Source of the DNA: an uncultured Clostridium sp.
Lineage (GTDB): Bacteria > Bacillota > Clostridia > Peptostreptococcales > Peptostreptococcaceae
Direction of reading: 5' to 3'
Length of the DNA: 44,151 nt
Assembly (NCBI GenBank): GCA_900539645.1
Contig: UQCY01000003.1
Location: 1 to 44,151 of the forward strand
Both the position numbers and the translations under genes were made by a program. This document shows, in pieces, positions 1-9,230 of the stretch. Within the stretch, counting starts at the first letter, position 1. The number at the start of each line of letters is the position of its first letter. The notes beneath the pieces were generated by a model. It was given only the letters and a program-made list of their open reading frames with translations. It searched no databases and was not told where the DNA came from.

Positions 1-370
1 TGGTTTATTAGGGAATAAATTTGCAGTTCCGGCAGATGTAATTGCTAATGCTAAGATTAATAAAGGGGCATATGTATTATCTGAGTCTACTCGTGCAATC
101 TTTGGTAACTATGGAAGTATATTTTTAGGAGTAATGGTTATATTAACTTGTTTCACAACTACAGTTGGTTTAATTGTTGCAACATCAGAATTTTTTAATA
201 AAAAATTCCCACAACTTTCATATAAAACATATACTATTATTTTCACATTAGTTGGGTTTGGTATTGCTAATATAGGTTTACAAGATGTAATTAAATTCTC
301 TGTTCCTATGTTATTATTCTTATATCCTATTAATTCTATCTCTTCTATATTTAAATATACTTTTTTATGA
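1..370 (+). CDS. brnQ: BrnQ-type branched-chain amino acid transporter, 3' part, C-terminus truncated
   Basis: The open frame begins before the window (first full codon at base 2) and encodes about 122 residues ending at TGA 368-370. The pattern matches LIVCS-family Na+ or H+ coupled Leu/Ile/Val carriers in the membrane: a helix with CFTTTVGLIVATSEFF, then FPQLSYKTY, then ANIGLQDVIKFSVPMLLFLYP. Family members (roughly 430-450 aa) normally continue for close to 100 residues after the YP motif, but here the frame stops 15 residues later. Shifting frame near base 340 gives ILSLLYLNILFYDNNMFLYK and a stop at about 416, so a frameshift is possible, yet even that product would be short. It is the only plus-strand gene and meets the minus-strand gene at 448 tail to tail. 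It uses CAA for Gln, unlike the ribosomal genes. It may be a decaying gene; the family call is firm, functionality is doubtful. Confidence 0.75.
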   Translation, partial: GLLGNKFAVPADVIANAKINKGAYVLSESTRAIFGNYGSIFLGVMVILTCFTTTVGLIVATSEFFNKKFPQLSYKTYTIIFTLVGFGIANIGLQDVIKFSVPMLLFLYPINSISSIFKYTFL

Positions 371-389
371 TAACAATATGTTTTTATAC

Positions 390-436
390 AAAAAAAGTGC
401 TGCTGCAAATGCTTAAAACACCTGCTATACAGCACC
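390..436 (-). terminator. Rho-independent terminator of the ferredoxin/flavodoxin gene
   Basis: On the minus strand GTGCTG pairs with CAGCAC, and an inner CAGGTG pairs with CATTTG using G-U pairs around a short loop. The hairpin is followed at once by seven T residues. It lies just after the stop codon of the 448-1206 gene. No T-run follows the hairpin on the plus strand, so it should not terminate brnQ. Confidence 0.8.
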
Positions 437-447
437 ATTCATTACTT

Positions 448-1206
448 TTATATCATAAGTTCATTTTCTTTTCTTTCTGTGCACATTGTTGTAAGTTTAT
501 CAACAAGACCAGCCTTCATAGTTTCATCCAATACTCTAGCACCTGTTGGACATACTTTTATACATCTCATACAAGCCATGCATACATCTTTATCCACAGT
601 TTTAGGATTATCCATAGGTATTGCACCTACTGGACATTTCTGTGCACATAATCCACATTCTACACAGTTTTCATTCGCTTCTGGTTTTAACGCAGATCCT
701 TTCCATTCTTTGTAAGGAATATTCCCCTTAGGCATTAGTTCCGTATTTATTTCTCCATTTTCAAATTTAGCTTTTATTTCTTCAGAGAATTTTTTTAATT
801 CTTCTTCATCTGATTTATCAGGTCTACCTGCTGCTAGGTTTCTAACTATTGAGTGCTCTGCTATTGCAGCTACCATAGCTCCAACTACGAAGCCATTTTC
901 TTCAAGAACATTTTTTAATTCTAGTAGTGTATCATCGTAATCTCTATTTCCATAAACTACAACGGCTACTGCTTTTGCTCCGTTTCCTTTTATTTTATTG
1001 ATTCTATCCACAGCTACAGTAGGTATTCTTCCTCCAAATGAAGGCACAGAAATTATACATATATCCTCAGCTTTTATGTTTACATCTTCGTAATTGAAGT
1101 GTAAGTCGCTTATGTCTAAGTCTTTTGTTTCTTCCCAAGCTGATGAAAGTAGTTTTGTTACTTTTTCTGTCCCACCTGTAGGACTAAAGTAGATTGAATA
1201 TAGCAT
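448..1206 (-). CDS. EFR1-type protein: flavodoxin-like domain plus two 4Fe-4S clusters
   Basis: The product (about 252 aa) has an N-terminal flavodoxin-like fold with an FMN phosphate-binding loop (FSPTGGTEK) and a C-terminal ferredoxin domain. That domain carries two CxxCxxCxxxCP motifs, CVECGLCAQKCP and CMACMRCIKVCP. This is the EFR1 architecture, common in clostridia and presumed to pass electrons between iron-sulfur clusters and a flavin in the cytoplasm; partner and substrate are unknown. An ATG at 1215 is also in frame, but AGAAGGGA abuts it directly and sits nine bases before the ATG at 1206, so 1206 is the better start. It is monocistronic, with a terminator on each side. Seen: motifs and order. 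Inferred: the redox role. Confidence 0.88.
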   Translation of the reverse strand: MLYSIYFSPTGGTEKVTKLLSSAWEETKDLDISDLHFNYEDVNIKAEDICIISVPSFGGRIPTVAVDRINKIKGNGAKAVAVVVYGNRDYDDTLLELKNVLEENGFVVGAMVAAIAEHSIVRNLAAGRPDKSDEEELKKFSEEIKAKFENGEINTELMPKGNIPYKEWKGSALKPEANENCVECGLCAQKCPVGAIPMDNPKTVDKDVCMACMRCIKVCPTGARVLDETMKAGLVDKLTTMCTERKENELMI

Positions 1207-1244
1207 TATAATCATTCCCTTCTACAATATTTTCTTTAATTTTA

Positions 1245-1273
1245 ATTATACGCCTTTATATTTTATAATTTAA
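1245..1273 (-). promoter_or_regulatory. Possible promoter of the ferredoxin/flavodoxin gene
   Basis: A perfect TATAAT (complement at 1245-1250) lies 17 bases from a weak -35 (TTAAAT, 1268-1273), about 40 bases before the preferred start. It sits between the rpsI terminator and the gene, where a promoter is needed. The -35 is poor, so confidence is moderate. Confidence 0.45.
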
Positions 1274-1303
1274 TAACAAAATAATAATATTTGTAATTTA
1301 GAC

Positions 1304-1333
1304 ATAAAAAAACCCGAGATAAAATATCTCGGG
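1304..1333 (-). terminator. Rho-independent terminator of rplM-rpsI
   Basis: An 8-bp GC-rich stem (CCCGAGAT, 1326-1333, with ATCTCGGG, 1313-1320) and a 5-base loop are followed on the minus strand by seven T residues. It lies 28 bases after the rpsI stop and ends the rplM-rpsI transcript. Confidence 0.93.
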
Positions 1334-1361
1334 ATTTCTTGCACAATATAATACGTAAAAA

Positions 1362-1754
1362 CTATCTTTTTGAGAACTGTGGAGCTCTTCTGGCAGCTTT
1401 TAAACCGTATTTCTTTCTTTCTTTCATTCTAGCATCTCTAGTTAAGAATCCTTCTTTCTTTAAAGCAGGTCTTAAATCTTCGTCAGCTTTTAATAAAGCT
1501 CTAGATATACCGTGTCTTATAGCACCAGCCTGTCCAGTGAATCCTCCACCTTCAACTTTTACTATAACGTCAAATTTATTTTCAGTTTCAGTTAATACTA
1601 ATGGCTGTTTAACGTCTCTTATTAATGTTTCGTAGTTGAAATATTCATCTAACGCTCTACCATTTACTGTTATATTTCCTTCACCTGCAACTAATCTAAC
1701 TCTAGCTACAGAATGTTTTCTTCTTCCTGTTCCTATGTACTGTACATTTGCCAT
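1362..1754 (-). CDS. rpsI: 30S ribosomal protein S9
   Basis: This is a 130-residue protein beginning [20 protein letters not shown] and ending with the conserved basic tail [10 protein letters not shown], whose terminal Lys-Arg reaches the P-site tRNA in the small subunit. It has the usual family length. The frame extends upstream to 1772, but AAAGGAGG lies seven bases before the ATG at 1754, which fixes the start. It follows rplM by 22 bases and is the last gene of that two-gene unit, the universal bacterial rplM-rpsI pair. Confidence 0.97.
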   Translation of the reverse strand: MANVQYIGTGRRKHSVARVRLVAGEGNITVNGRALDEYFNYETLIRDVKQPLVLTETENKFDVIVKVEGGGFTGQAGAIRHGISRALLKADEDLRPALKKEGFLTRDARMKERKKYGLKAARRAPQFSKR

Positions 1755-1776
1755 GATAACTCCTCCTTTCACCTAA

Positions 1777-2205
1777 TTAAAATTCTATTACTTCTGGATT
1801 CTGAGCTGCATGATTATGTTCAGCACCAGCGAATACTCTTAATCTAGTCATCATTCTGCTTCTTAATTTATTTTTTGGTAACATACCGCTAACTGCGTGA
1901 GCTACAACTTCTTCAGGTTTTTTAGCCATCATTTCTCTGTATGATATTTCTTTTAAACCACCTACATAACCTGTGTGGTATCTGTAGTATTTCTGATCTA
2001 ATTTTTTACCTGTTAAAACTACTTTTGATGCATTTACAACTACTACGAAGTCTCCTCCGTCCACGTGTGGTGTAAATGTTGGTTTATGTTTCCCTCTTAA
2101 TAATGTTGCAACTTCAGTTGCTAAACGACCTAAAGTTTTTCCTTCAGCGTCAACTAAGTACCAGTTTCTTTTTACGTCTGCTGGTTTAGCTATATAACTT
2201 TTCAT
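1777..2205 (-). CDS. rplM: 50S ribosomal protein L13
   Basis: The 142-residue product starts [20 protein letters not shown] and contains [25 protein letters not shown] and [12 protein letters not shown], all typical of L13, an early assembly protein that binds 23S rRNA. The length is normal. AAGGAGGG sits just before the ATG. It is the first gene of the rplM-rpsI unit, driven by the consensus promoter at 2297-2325, with an 80-90 base leader that may carry an L13-type control structure. Confidence 0.97.
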   Translation of the reverse strand: MKSYIAKPADVKRNWYLVDAEGKTLGRLATEVATLLRGKHKPTFTPHVDGGDFVVVVNASKVVLTGKKLDQKYYRYHTGYVGGLKEISYREMMAKKPEEVVAHAVSGMLPKNKLRSRMMTRLRVFAGAEHNHAAQNPEVIEF

Positions 2206-2290
2206 ATCTGTCCCTCCTTAACTTTTTTCCTTTAAAAATATTTTTCCGTTTATGTCAAGTCCGGGGCAAAGTGGACTTATTAACACATTC
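2206..2290 (-). promoter_or_regulatory. 5' leader of rplM, candidate L13 leader
   Basis: The leader between the promoter and rplM contains a hairpin at 2257-2278 in which AAGTCC pairs with GGACTT around a 10-base loop with CCCC. Firmicutes often carry an L13 leader RNA here through which L13 represses its own operon. Position and size fit; I could not match the sequence to the known consensus in detail, so the autoregulatory role is inferred. Confidence 0.5.
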
Positions 2291-2296
2291 TTGTAT

Positions 2297-2325
2297 ATTA
2301 TACGACTATAAGCGAAAAGTGTCAA
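2297..2325 (-). promoter_or_regulatory. Sigma-A promoter of rplM-rpsI
   Basis: On the minus strand a perfect TTGACA (2320-2325) and a perfect TATAAT (2297-2302) are separated by exactly 17 bases. The -35 overlaps the first bases after the truA stop codon, so rplM-rpsI has its own strong start in addition to any read-through from truA. Confidence 0.92.
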
Positions 2326-2327
2326 GA

Positions 2328-3059
2328 TTAATAAAAAACTTTTTTGAGGAATAATGCGTGTCCAGGCGCTGTATGACCTGCTTTTGATCTATTTTTAGAT
2401 TTTATTATATCCTCCATGCTTTCCGTTATTCTTCCCCTTCCGATATCTATAAGCGTACCAGAAAGTATTCTGACCATATTGTAAAGGAATCCGTTTCCTT
2501 CAAATTCGAATACAATTAAGTCATCTTGTTTTTCTATTTTAACGCTTTTTATCGTTCTTATAGTGTCTTTTACGGAAGATCCACTGCTCATAAAGCCACA
2601 GAAATCATATGTTCCAATAAGTGATTCTGCTTCTTTTTTCATCTTTTCAAAATCTAAATCGTATTTTACTTGATACGATATATCTTTCAAGATTGGATTG
2701 CGGTATCTACTATTATACACTAAATATCTATATATTTTACCTTTTGCACTATATCTCGCATGAAATTCATCTTCCACTTCCTCTGCAGCTATTATTGAGA
2801 TGTCTTTTGGAAGTTTAGAATTCAGTGCATCTGGTATTCTATTTACAGGTATTTGAGAGTTTATTTTGAAGTTCGCTACCTGCCCAAGTGCGTGTACTCC
2901 AGCATCAGTTCTTCCTGAACCATTTATTTTTACTTTCTCACCTGTTATTTCCTTTATTGCATATTCAATATTTCCCTGTATTCCAGGAGAATTTGGCTGC
3001 TCTTGCCAACCACAATAATTCGCTCCGTTGTACTGAACAGTTATTTTTATATTTCTCAT
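2328..3059 (-). CDS. truA: tRNA pseudouridine(38-40) synthase
   Basis: TruA isomerises uridines 38-40 in the anticodon stem-loop of many tRNAs. The 243-residue protein has the catalytic motif GRTDAGVHALGQV with the nucleophilic Asp at residue 52, plus the family signatures YRYLVYNSRYRNP and FEGNGFLYNMVRI. Length is normal. GGAGG sits six bases before the ATG. It lies downstream of ecfT with a gap of about 44 bases and no visible terminator, so it is probably the last gene of the ecf unit, an order conserved in clostridia. Confidence 0.96.
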   Translation of the reverse strand: MRNIKITVQYNGANYCGWQEQPNSPGIQGNIEYAIKEITGEKVKINGSGRTDAGVHALGQVANFKINSQIPVNRIPDALNSKLPKDISIIAAEEVEDEFHARYSAKGKIYRYLVYNSRYRNPILKDISYQVKYDLDFEKMKKEAESLIGTYDFCGFMSSGSSVKDTIRTIKSVKIEKQDDLIVFEFEGNGFLYNMVRILSGTLIDIGRGRITESMEDIIKSKNRSKAGHTAPGHALFLKKVFY

Positions 3060-3103
3060 TTATTCCTCCAAATAGGCAAAACTATTATAATACATCTCTC
3101 ATC

Positions 3104-3904
3104 TTATAATGCATATCTTGACGCTATTATAAGTCCCATGTAGATTATTATAAGTACTGTCGCAATATACTCGCTTTTACCTATTACAGTTTCCTTCATT
3201 TTTGTTCTATTGTCGCCACCTCTGTAGCATCTAGCTTCCATAGCCATGGCAAGCTCGTCGGCTCTTCTAAATGCACTTACAAATAGCGGTACTAAAAGTG
3301 GAACAAGACTTTTTGCTCTGTTTATAAGCTTCTTACTTTCAAAGTCAGCCCCTCTAGACATCTGAGCTTTCATTATCTTATCAGTTTCATCTAGTAGAGT
3401 TGGTATGAATCTAAGTGCTATAGTCATCATCATTGCAAGTTCATGCACTGGTAGACCTATTTTCTTAAATGGATTTAATACCCTCTCTATACCGTCTGTA
3501 AGCGCTATAGGAGATGTTGTAAGCGTTAATAGAGATGTACCCACTATTAACATTGCAAGTCTTATAGACATAAATATCGCCTGTCTGATACCTTCTTTAG
3601 TTATAGCTAAGAATCCAAAAGACCATATCTTTTCTCCAGGTATGCAGAACATATTTACGATAAACGTGAATAGTATTATCCATCTAAGAGGTTTTAATCC
3701 TTTTAGAATAAATTTTACCGGTATTTTTGACATTACAGTAAGTATTAGTAATACAATAAATACTCCTATATATATCGGCGCTTTGTTTATCATAAATATA
3801 GATATCATAAATAATATCGTAGCTATTAATTTTAAACCTGCATCTAGTTTGTGTATAGGAGATGATGCCGGATAGAATTGACCGACAGTTATATCTTTTA
3901 ACAT
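3104..3904 (-). CDS. ecfT: ECF transporter transmembrane subunit EcfT
   Basis: EcfT is the membrane scaffold coupling the two EcfA ATPases to interchangeable substrate-binding S components for vitamins and metals. The 266-residue protein has several hydrophobic segments (for example LKLIATILFMISIFMI and VLIIIYMGLIIAS). It also has two Arg-Gly coupling motifs, AQMSRGADF and EARCYRGG, which contact the ATPases. Its ATG overlaps the ecfA2 stop (TAATG), indicating translational coupling. No S component lies nearby, so this is a shared, group II energising module. Confidence 0.95.
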   Translation of the reverse strand: MLKDITVGQFYPASSPIHKLDAGLKLIATILFMISIFMINKAPIYIGVFIVLLILTVMSKIPVKFILKGLKPLRWIILFTFIVNMFCIPGEKIWSFGFLAITKEGIRQAIFMSIRLAMLIVGTSLLTLTTSPIALTDGIERVLNPFKKIGLPVHELAMMMTIALRFIPTLLDETDKIMKAQMSRGADFESKKLINRAKSLVPLLVPLFVSAFRRADELAMAMEARCYRGGDNRTKMKETVIGKSEYIATVLIIIYMGLIIASRYAL

Positions 3905-4764
3905 TATTTTCTACCTCCTATCACTCTTAGTATTTCGTTTTTAGCTTCTTCAGGAGTTATTATATCCTGTCTAATATCGAAGCCCTTTTCTCTTAATTTA
4001 ATCGCTAATTCTAGAACCTGTGGGATATCTAGACCTATTTCTTTTAGTCTATGGGCATTATTGTTGAATACATCTCTAGGATTTCCCATAAATTCTATTT
4101 TCCCTTTATTCATTACTATAAGAGTTTTAACCAATTTAGCCATATCATCCATACTGTGAGATGATAGTATTACAGTTATATTTCTTTCTCTGTGTAGTTT
4201 TTTTATAAGTTCAAAGATTTCTTCTCTACCACCTGGATCTAGTCCTGCAGTTGGTTCATCAAGTATTAATACTTCTGGATCCATAGCTATTACTCCCGCT
4301 ATTGCAACCCTTCTTTTCTGCCCACCAGATAGTTCAAATGGAGATTTTTCTCTGTATTTTTCATAATCAAGTCCAACAGCTTCCATAGAGGCCTTTACTC
4401 TTCTAGTTATTTCCTCTTGATCTAGCCCCATATTTCCCGGACCAAATGCGATATCTTTTTCTATTGTTTCCTCAAATAGCTGGTACTCTGGATACTGGAA
4501 TACTACACCTACTCTTTTTCTTATTTCAGTTAGGTTTATATCCTTCTGAGTTATTTCAAAGTCATTTATGTATATGCTACCTGATGAAGGCTTTAGAAGT
4601 CCATTTAAATGCTGTATAAGTGTAGATTTTCCTGAGCCTGTGTGCCCAATTAGTCCAACAAAGTCGTTATTCTCTACATCAAATGATATATCGTCTATTG
4701 CTCTGTTTTCAAATGGCATCCCCTCATCGTATATGTATGTTAAGTTTCTTACTTTAATAGACAT
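3904..4764 (-). CDS. ecfA2: ECF transporter ATP-binding subunit EcfA2
   Basis: This 286-residue ABC ATPase has Walker [10 protein letters not shown] (about 40-48), a Q-loop at FQYPEYQ, signature LSGGQKRR (about 145-152), Walker [14 protein letters not shown] (about 165-177) and an H-loop at SSHSMDD. It pairs with EcfA1 to power vitamin uptake on the inner face of the membrane. Its start lies inside the last codons of ecfA1 (16-base overlap) and its stop overlaps ecfT, so the three subunits are coupled. The canonical Glu after Walker B Asp separates it from EcfA1, which reads DEATAMLDP. Confidence 0.95.
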   Translation of the reverse strand: MSIKVRNLTYIYDEGMPFENRAIDDISFDVENNDFVGLIGHTGSGKSTLIQHLNGLLKPSSGSIYINDFEITQKDINLTEIRKRVGVVFQYPEYQLFEETIEKDIAFGPGNMGLDQEEITRRVKASMEAVGLDYEKYREKSPFELSGGQKRRVAIAGVIAMDPEVLILDEPTAGLDPGGREEIFELIKKLHRERNITVILSSHSMDDMAKLVKTLIVMNKGKIEFMGNPRDVFNNNAHRLKEIGLDIPQVLELAIKLREKGFDIRQDIITPEEAKNEILRVIGGRK

Positions 4765-5588
4765 AATTCATTCACCATTTCATCCACTGTTAATATATCT
4801 TCTCTTATTTTTAATCCCTCTTTATTTAGCATATGAGATATTTCAGTCATGCAAGGCACATCAAGACCTATTTTTTTAAGTCTGTCTATCTCTTTAAATA
4901 CTTCTTGTGGAGTCCCTTCTAATACTTTTTTACCCTTTTCCATAACTATAACTCTATCAGCTTCTACAGCTTCTTCCATGAAGTGAGTTATGTGTATTGC
5001 AGTTATATTTTCTTCTTTGTTTAGCTTCTTTATTGTTTTCATTACTTCTTTTCTACCAGATGGATCAAGCATAGCTGTAGCTTCATCGAATATTATACAT
5101 TCTGGCTTCATTGCGATTATCCCTGCTATTGCTACTCTCTGTTTCTGTCCACCAGATAGTAGATGTGGTTGTCTATCTCTAAATTCATACATTCCTACGT
5201 TCTTTAGAGATTCTTCTACTCTTCTTCTTATTTCTGCCGGCTCTATTCCCAAGTTTTCTGGCCCAAATGCTACATCTTCTTCAACTATTGTAGCAACTAT
5301 CTGGTTGTCTGGATTCTGAAATACCATCCCTGCAGTCTGTCTTATATCCCACATTTTATCTGCATCTTTTGTATTCATTCCATTTACGATTATATCCCCT
5401 TCAGTCGGTTTTAGTATCGCATTCATATTTTTTGAAAGAGTAGATTTCCCGGAACCATTGTGACCTATTATTACAACAAATTCACCCTTTTTTATATCTA
5501 AATTAAAATCATCTATAGCTTTATACTTGTCGCCTTCTTCATTTTCATAGTAAAAGGAAAGATTTTTTATCTGTATAAGATTTTCCAT
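4749..5588 (-). CDS. ecfA1: ECF transporter ATP-binding subunit EcfA1
   Basis: The 279-residue ABC ATPase contains Walker [10 protein letters not shown] (about 42-50), Q-loop FQNPDNQIV, signature LSGGQKQR (about 144-151), Walker [13 protein letters not shown] (about 165-176) and H-loop [16 protein letters not shown] is typical of the EcfA1 half. It is the first gene of ecfA1-ecfA2-ecfT-truA, which follows rplQ in many Firmicutes. Here a 453-base gap with two terminators separates it from rplQ, so it needs its own promoter. Confidence 0.95.
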   Translation of the reverse strand: MENLIQIKNLSFYYENEEGDKYKAIDDFNLDIKKGEFVVIIGHNGSGKSTLSKNMNAILKPTEGDIIVNGMNTKDADKMWDIRQTAGMVFQNPDNQIVATIVEEDVAFGPENLGIEPAEIRRRVEESLKNVGMYEFRDRQPHLLSGGQKQRVAIAGIIAMKPECIIFDEATAMLDPSGRKEVMKTIKKLNKEENITAIHITHFMEEAVEADRVIVMEKGKKVLEGTPQEVFKEIDRLKKIGLDVPCMTEISHMLNKEGLKIREDILTVDEMVNELCLLK

Positions 5589-5807
5589 TAATTTACACCC
5601 CTTTTTCTAATACACTTAAATCTTTACTATTGCATTTCTATAAAACATTATAATACTTTATTATATCATACAATTAATACACGATAGATACAATTATAGA
5701 GGATTTTATATACTATATCTATAAGTTTTCGAATATTAGATAAATTTATAGATTATATCCATACACTCAGATTTCATAATATATTAGTGCTAGGCAAAAT
5801 TTTGCAT

Positions 5808-5841
5808 AAAAAAAAACAGACTGTAAAGTCTAACAGCCTGT
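5808..5841 (-). terminator. Second minus-strand terminator, possible attenuator before ecfA1
   Basis: On the minus strand ACAGGCTGT (5833-5841) pairs with ACAGTCTGT (5816-5824) through nine pairs including one G-U, with an 8-base loop, and is followed by nine T residues. It stands alone, 150 bases after the rplQ terminator and 220 bases before ecfA1. Confidence 0.8.
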
Positions 5842-5991
5842 ATCCCCAGTTTAACATTCCCTCTAGATATTTATTCCTCTAGTAGCTCTTTATTCTTATA
5901 TTAAATTAAAGTTTTATTTCCTCAGATATTTTTTATAAAGTCAATTTATTATAATTTTCTTAGTTTTTTTGAAATTTATTTTTAATTCTAA

Positions 5992-6023
5992 AAATGCTAT
6001 GGCATATAAAATACCATAGCATT
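5992..6023 (-). terminator. Terminator at the end of the S10-spc-alpha operon
   Basis: A 10-11 bp stem (AATGCTATGG with its exact complement CCATAGCATT) and a loop of about 11 bases are followed by five T residues on the minus strand, 20-50 bases after the rplQ stop. The stem is nearly symmetric, so it could act weakly on either strand. Confidence 0.82.
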
Positions 6024-6041
6024 TATTTATCAATACAGTAA

Positions 6042-6383
6042 TTATACTAATTCTATGAAGGCCATTTCAGCAGCGTCGCCTCTTCTTGGTCCTTTTTTGA
6101 TTATTCTAGTATATCCACCATTTCTTTCAGCATATTTTGGAGCTATTTCTGTGAATAAGTTGCTAACAACAGTTTCATCAAGAACATAAGCTAAAACCTG
6201 TCTTCTAGCGTGAAGATCTCCTCTTTTTGCAAGAGTTATCATCTTTTCAGCCATTCTACGAGTTTCTTTTGCTCTAGTTACTGTAGTTTCTATTCTTCCT
6301 TCTCTTAGTAAGTCAGTTACTAAGTTTCTTAACATAAGGTTTCTGTGAGCAGTTTCACGACCTAATTTACGGTAAGTTGCCAT
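6042..6383 (-). CDS. rplQ: 50S ribosomal protein L17
   Basis: The 113-residue protein starts [20 protein letters not shown] and contains [21 protein letters not shown] and [20 protein letters not shown], diagnostic of L17, which lies near the peptide exit on the large subunit. The length fits the short Firmicutes form. A GGAGGGGAAAG ribosome-binding site precedes the ATG. It is the last gene of the alpha operon, directly after rpoA, and is followed by a terminator. Confidence 0.97.
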   Translation of the reverse strand: MATYRKLGRETAHRNLMLRNLVTDLLREGRIETTVTRAKETRRMAEKMITLAKRGDLHARRQVLAYVLDETVVSNLFTEIAPKYAERNGGYTRIIKKGPRRGDAAEMAFIELV

Positions 6384-6432
6384 TCTTTCCCCTCCTTTTC
6401 GAGTTTATAAATTATTTATATTCGAAAGTCTA

Positions 6433-7380
6433 TTATTCTTCGTTTGGTTTTAATCCTAGTCCTAATTCATCTAGTTTCTGTATAACTTCTTCTAGTGATT
6501 TTTTACCTAAGTTTCTAACCTTCATCATATCGTCTTCAGATTTATTAGCTAGCTCTTCTACTGTGTTTATACCCGCTCTTTTTAAACAGTTGTATGATCT
6601 TACTGATAAATCTAATTCTTCGATTGTCATTTCAAGAACTTTTTCTTTCTGATCTTCTTCTTTTTCTACCATTATTTCAACATTGCTTACATGCTCTGTT
6701 AAATCTATGAATAGTTTAAGATGTTCAACTAGAACTTTGGCAGCTAAAGATATTCCTTCCTGAGGATTTATGCTTCCATTTGTCCAAACTTCTAGAGTTA
6801 ATTTATCATAGTCAGATTTCTGACCTACTCTTGTATTTTCAACGTGATAGTTTACTTTTTCTACAGGAGTATATATTGAGTCAACAGGTAATACACCTAT
6901 TGGCATGTTTTCTGTTTTGTTTTCTTCAGCAGGAACATATCCTCTGCCTTTGTCAACATGTATATCCATATTAAGCTTAGAACCTTCGTCTAATGTAGCT
7001 ATTTTAAGATCCTTGTTTATTATTTCAACATCTGGTGGGCATATTATGTCTGCACCTGTTACTGTGCAAGGACCCTGTGCTTCTATTTTAAGTGTTCTAT
7101 TACCTTCACCGTCTATAGTAGCTGAAAGTTCTTTTAAAGTTAATATTATTTCTGTAACATCTTCTTTTACTCCTGGTATAGTAGAGAATTCATGAAGAAC
7201 TCCTTCTATTTTAACAGCGTTAACTGCAACACCTGGTAATGAAGATAACAGTATTCTTCTTAGTGCATTTCCTATAGTTATTCCGTATCCTCTTTCAAGA
7301 GGTTCAACTACGAATTTACCATATCTGAAATCTTCGCTAAGTTCTATTATATCTACCTTTGGCTTTTCTATTTCTATCAT
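6433..7380 (-). CDS. rpoA: RNA polymerase alpha subunit
   Basis: RpoA dimerises to seed RNA polymerase assembly. The 315-residue product has the N-terminal assembly domain ([28 protein letters not shown]) and, after a short acidic linker, the C-terminal DNA-binding domain ([24 protein letters not shown]...[12 protein letters not shown]). The frame runs upstream to 7401, but AAGGAGGG before the ATG at 7380 and the standard MIEIEKPK start fix the beginning. It lies between rpsD and rplQ, its conserved place. Confidence 0.97.
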   Translation of the reverse strand: MIEIEKPKVDIIELSEDFRYGKFVVEPLERGYGITIGNALRRILLSSLPGVAVNAVKIEGVLHEFSTIPGVKEDVTEIILTLKELSATIDGEGNRTLKIEAQGPCTVTGADIICPPDVEIINKDLKIATLDEGSKLNMDIHVDKGRGYVPAEENKTENMPIGVLPVDSIYTPVEKVNYHVENTRVGQKSDYDKLTLEVWTNGSINPQEGISLAAKVLVEHLKLFIDLTEHVSNVEIMVEKEEDQKEKVLEMTIEELDLSVRSYNCLKRAGINTVEELANKSEDDMMKVRNLGKKSLEEVIQKLDELGLGLKPNEE

Positions 7381-7467
7381 GGATAAAACCCTCCTTAACA
7401 TTCAGTAATCCACTGAGGGTAAATAAATTTTAATTTAATATAAGTTATTAAGCTAATTAATTTCTTA

Positions 7468-8091
7468 TTATTTAGAGTATAACTCTATGATTAAGTGTTC
7501 AGCTATTTCAAGATCTATATCTTCTCTAGTTGGAAGAGAAACAACTTTAGCACACATTTCATCTAAGTTATTTTCTAACCAGTTTGGAGCTATTCTAGTG
7601 TTGTTTTCAACTAAAGCTTTGAATTTAGCTGATGATTTAGATGTTTCTTTAACTGCTATAACATCACCAACATTAACTGTTAAAGATGGTATATCAACTT
7701 TTTTACCATTTAAAGTGAAGTGAGCATGAGTTACTAACTGTCTAGCTTCTTTTCTAGATGCAGCTAATCCCATTCTGTAAACAACGTTGTCTAATCTTCT
7801 TTCTAATAAACTTAAAAGATTAGCCCCTGTTTTACCAGGCATTTTTTCTGCTCTTTCATATAAGTTTCTGAACTGAGTTTCTAGAACTCCGTATATTCTT
7901 TTAACTTTCTGTTTTTCTCTTAACTGTTCTCCGTAGTTAGAAACTTTTTTTCTTCCCTGTCCGTGCTGACCTGGAGCGTAGTTTCTTCTATCTAAAGCAC
8001 ATTTATCTGTATAGCATCTGTCACCTTTAAGGAATAATTTCATTCCTTCTCTACGGCACTGTCTGCATGATGCACCTGTATATCTTGCCAT
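7468..8091 (-). CDS. rpsD: 30S ribosomal protein S4, zinc-binding form
   Basis: S4 nucleates 16S rRNA assembly and helps maintain decoding fidelity. The 207-residue protein begins [16 protein letters not shown] and carries Cys 9, 12, 26 and 31, which form a zinc site as in thermophile and clostridial S4. An S4 RNA-binding domain follows ([27 protein letters not shown]). Length is usual. It sits inside the alpha operon after rpsK; B. subtilis instead encodes S4 elsewhere. Confidence 0.97.
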   Translation of the reverse strand: MARYTGASCRQCRREGMKLFLKGDRCYTDKCALDRRNYAPGQHGQGRKKVSNYGEQLREKQKVKRIYGVLETQFRNLYERAEKMPGKTGANLLSLLERRLDNVVYRMGLAASRKEARQLVTHAHFTLNGKKVDIPSLTVNVGDVIAVKETSKSSAKFKALVENNTRIAPNWLENNLDEMCAKVVSLPTREDIDLEIAEHLIIELYSK

Positions 8092-8135
8092 TAAATTACA
8101 CCTCCTGCGATTATTTCTATATATATATTCTCGAA

Positions 8136-8534
8136 TTACACTCTTCTTCTTTTTGGTGGTCTACAACCATTGTGTGGTATTGGAGTAACGTCTTTTATCA
8201 TAGTTACTTCTAGACCTGTTGCCTGTAAAGCTCTTATTGCAGCTTCTCTTCCTGAACCTGGTCCTTTTACGAATACTTCAACAGTTTTTAAACCGTGTTC
8301 CATTGCAGCTTTTGCAGCTGTTTCTGCTGCCATCTGAGATGCGAATGGAGTCGCTTTTCTTGATCCTTTGAATCCTAACTGACCTGAAGACGCCCAAGAT
8401 ATTGCGTTTCCGTGTACGTCAGTTAAAGTTACTATTGTATTATTAAATGTAGACTGTATATGTGCATGTCCACGTTCTATATTTTTACGTTCTTTTCTTC
8501 TAACACGTGTTACTTTCTTTTTAGCTTTTGCCAT
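8136..8534 (-). CDS. rpsK: 30S ribosomal protein S11
   Basis: The 132-residue protein has [34 protein letters not shown] and a C-terminus with [13 protein letters not shown] and [15 protein letters not shown]. These mark S11 on the platform of the small subunit beside the mRNA exit. It lies 47 bases after rpsM with a GGAGGG ribosome-binding site. Confidence 0.97.
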   Translation of the reverse strand: MAKAKKKVTRVRRKERKNIERGHAHIQSTFNNTIVTLTDVHGNAISWASSGQLGFKGSRKATPFASQMAAETAAKAAMEHGLKTVEVFVKGPGSGREAAIRALQATGLEVTMIKDVTPIPHNGCRPPKRRRV

Positions 8535-8581
8535 TTTTACTGTTTCCCTCCTTTATATTTTTAATATATAGTTAATTTAAT

Positions 8582-8953
8582 TTATTTTTTCTTTTTACGA
8601 GATACAGTCTTTTTAGGACCTTTTCTTGTTCTTGCATTAGTTTTAGTTTTCTGACCTCTACATGGAAGACCTTTCATGTGTCTTATTCCTCTGTAGCATT
8701 TTATATCTCTAAGTCTTTTTATATTTAAAGCTATTTCTCTTCTTAAGTCACCTTCAACTAAGAAGTCTTCATCTATTATTTTTCTTAATTCATTAACTTC
8801 GTCTTCTGATAAATCTTTTATTCTTGTATCAGGATTTATCCCGGCTTTAGCTAATATTTCATTTGAAGTTGCTTTACCTATACCATATATATAAGTTAAG
8901 CCTATTTCTGCTCTTTTTTCTCTAGGTAAGTCTACCCCAGCTATTCTTGCCAT
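8582..8953 (-). CDS. rpsM: 30S ribosomal protein S13
   Basis: S13 sits in the head of the small subunit and bridges to L5 and tRNA. The 123-residue protein begins [21 protein letters not shown] and ends in the lysine-rich tail. It contains the helix-hairpin [14 protein letters not shown] and [18 protein letters not shown]. An open frame extends to 9031, but TAGGAGGTG lies just before the ATG at 8953 and this is the universal start. It is preceded by rpmJ. Confidence 0.97.
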   Translation of the reverse strand: MARIAGVDLPREKRAEIGLTYIYGIGKATSNEILAKAGINPDTRIKDLSEDEVNELRKIIDEDFLVEGDLRREIALNIKRLRDIKCYRGIRHMKGLPCRGQKTKTNARTRKGPKKTVSRKKKK

Positions 8954-9089
8954 TATTGCACCTCCTATAATTGATTTCAATTTATTTTCCGTATCTAGAT
9001 AATTATCAATATTCAACGCCGCTGTTAACAATCACAGTATATTATTATACTACATAAGCGACTAAAATACTAGTAATATTTTATAAGTT

Positions 9090-9206
<117 letters not shown>

Positions 9207-9230
9207 TTATCCCTCCTCAGACTAAAACGT

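Larger units (their letters stand above)
5589..6041. other. Intergenic region between rplQ and ecfA1
   Basis: This 453-base gap holds no convincing gene. It contains the rplQ terminator (5992-6023), a second minus-strand terminator (5808-5841) about 150 bases on, and an AT-rich stretch before ecfA1 with TATAAT-like boxes around 5650-5680 but no good -35. Something short appears to be transcribed between the two terminators, either a small RNA or an attenuated ecfA1 leader; I cannot tell which. Confidence 0.6.

Noticed and set aside
5700..5760. Inverted repeat ATCTATAA/TTATAGAT before ecfA1 as an operator
   Set aside because: Arms are short and AT-only with a long loop in very AT-rich DNA, so chance is likely.
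5774..5857. Possible 27-residue leader peptide (MLNWGYRLLDFT...) spanning the orphan terminator
   Set aside because: The purine-rich stretch directly abuts the ATG with no proper spacing and the frame runs through the terminator hairpin, so translation is unlikely.
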